A DNA stretch of 14,253 nt from Actinomycetes bacterium (GTDB lineage: Bacteria; Actinomycetota; CALGFH01): NCBI GenBank assembly GCA_030152105.1, contig JASLIH010000491.1, positions 1 to 14,253 on the forward strand. Direction: 5' to 3'. The notes beneath the pieces are model-generated. The model was not told the DNA's origin and did no database searches. It saw only the letters and a program-made list of their open reading frames with translations. A program made the position numbers and the translations under genes. How positions within the stretch are numbered: the stretch's first letter is position 1; the number at the start of each line of letters is the position of its first letter. Of the stretch, positions 13,570 through 14,253 are shown piece after piece.

Positions 13570-14253
13570 GTGAGCAACGGTGTGACGCCCAAGCAGGTGG
13601 AGGCGCTTGGTCGCAGGCACCTGATGCTGTTCGCGGGTCGGGCCAGCAAGGAGCTGGCCGGTAAGGTGGCCGGCCACCTCGGGATCGAGTGCGGCTCGGT
13701 CGAGGTCCGCGACTTCGCCAACGGCGAGACCTACACCCGCTTCGGGGAGAGCGTGCGCGGCACCGACGCGTTCGTGATCCAGACCCACAGCTCCCCGGTC
13801 AACGAGCGGATCATGGAGCAGCTGATCATGATCGACGCCCTCAAGCGGGCCTCGGCCAAGCGGATCAGCGCGGTCGTCCCCTACTACGGCTACTCGCGCC
13901 AGGACAAGAAGGGCCGGGGCCGCGAGCCGATCACGGCCAAGCTGGTGGCCGACATGCTGGACACCGCCGGGGCCGACCGGCTGATCACCATTGACCTGCA
14001 TTCCGGGCAGATCCAGGGGTTCTTCGACGGGCCGGTCGACCACCTGACGGCCATGCCGGTGCTGACCGACTGGGTGCTCGCCAACCTCGGCGACGACGTC
14101 GTCATCGTCTCGCCCGACGCCGGCCGCGTGAAAGTGGCCGAGCGCTTCGCCCAGCACGTCCACGCCGACCTGGCCATCGTCCACAAGCGCCGCCTCCGCG
14201 ACACCCCGAGCAACGTCGAGGCCCTCCAGGTGGTCGGCGATGTCGCCGGCCGC
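13570..14253 (+). CDS. prs: Ribose-phosphate pyrophosphokinase (3' end cut by the window)
   Basis: PRPP synthetase transfers pyrophosphate from ATP to ribose-5-phosphate, supplying nucleotide, histidine and tryptophan synthesis and the arabinosyl donors of some actinobacteria. Translation from GTG 13570 runs open to the window end (228 residues of an expected 320 or so). It shows LMLFAGRASKELA, VRDFANGETYTRF (47-59 region), the catalytic loop YYGYSRQDKKGRGREPITAK with R110-K114, DLHSGQIQGFFDGPVDHL, and VSPDAGRVKVAERFA. The PRPP-binding DDMIDTGGT motif lies beyond the end. GGGGAGG at 13558-13564, 5 nt before the GTG, supports the start. It lies 13 bp after glmU and should share its transcript. 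The product is a class I, phosphate-activated type by sequence character. Confidence 0.97.
   Translation, partial: MSNGVTPKQVEALGRRHLMLFAGRASKELAGKVAGHLGIECGSVEVRDFANGETYTRFGESVRGTDAFVIQTHSSPVNERIMEQLIMIDALKRASAKRISAVVPYYGYSRQDKKGRGREPITAKLVADMLDTAGADRLITIDLHSGQIQGFFDGPVDHLTAMPVLTDWVLANLGDDVVIVSPDAGRVKVAERFAQHVHADLAIVHKRRLRDTPSNVEALQVVGDVAGR

Overview
The window is very GC-rich (about 70% or more by eye), densely packed, and has strong G/C bias at third codon positions. The order rsmI-metG ... tatD-ksgA-ispE-(tRNA-Gln)-glmU-prs is a known housekeeping neighbourhood of Actinomycetota (compare Mycobacterium tuberculosis Rv1003 to Rv1018c, from memory). GlmU carries the actinobacterial-looking motif KVPHLTYVGDADIG, and several candidate promoters have TANNNT -10 boxes. 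I infer an actinobacterium, probably an uncultured soil-type lineage. The class cannot be resolved from the sequence alone.

Layout. Positions 13-1158 encode a Tat-exported polyamine-type ABC substrate-binding protein, probably the last gene of a transporter operon that lies mostly outside the window. It is followed closely by rsmI (16S rRNA 2'-O-methyltransferase) and metG (methionyl-tRNA synthetase). Then comes a co-directional set that I do not expect at this point in the housekeeping order: a GrpB/UPF0157 protein overlapping metG by 4 bp, ilvD (branched-chain amino acid synthesis), and a poly-gamma-glutamate hydrolase-family protein. A 906-residue secreted PQQ-type sugar dehydrogenase with PKD and malectin-like modules lies on the minus strand and overlaps the hydrolase gene tail-to-tail by 32 bp. 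A divergent gap of about 80 bp separates it from tatD, which overlaps ksgA by 8 bp. ispE has its own apparent promoter at the ksgA stop codon. A tRNA-Gln(UUG), glmU and a truncated prs follow.

How the genes fit together. The plus-strand genes are mostly translation and rRNA maturation (rsmI, metG, ksgA, tRNA-Gln) plus precursor supply for isoprenoids (ispE), cell wall (glmU) and nucleotides (prs). The grpB-ilvD-hydrolase-dehydrogenase block between metG and tatD is the accessory part. The rpfB gene found between tatD and ksgA in mycobacteria is absent here.

No gene-free stretch exceeds 300 bases; the largest is the divergent gap at 9354-9436. I see no CRISPR array, insertion sequence, integrase, attachment site or clear rho-independent terminator. 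I found no convincing undescribed multi-gene system. The more interesting signals are small: a start codon inside a hairpin loop (rsmI), a tandem repeat that forms a stop codon in a convergent overlap, and the accessory insertion with loss of rpfB.
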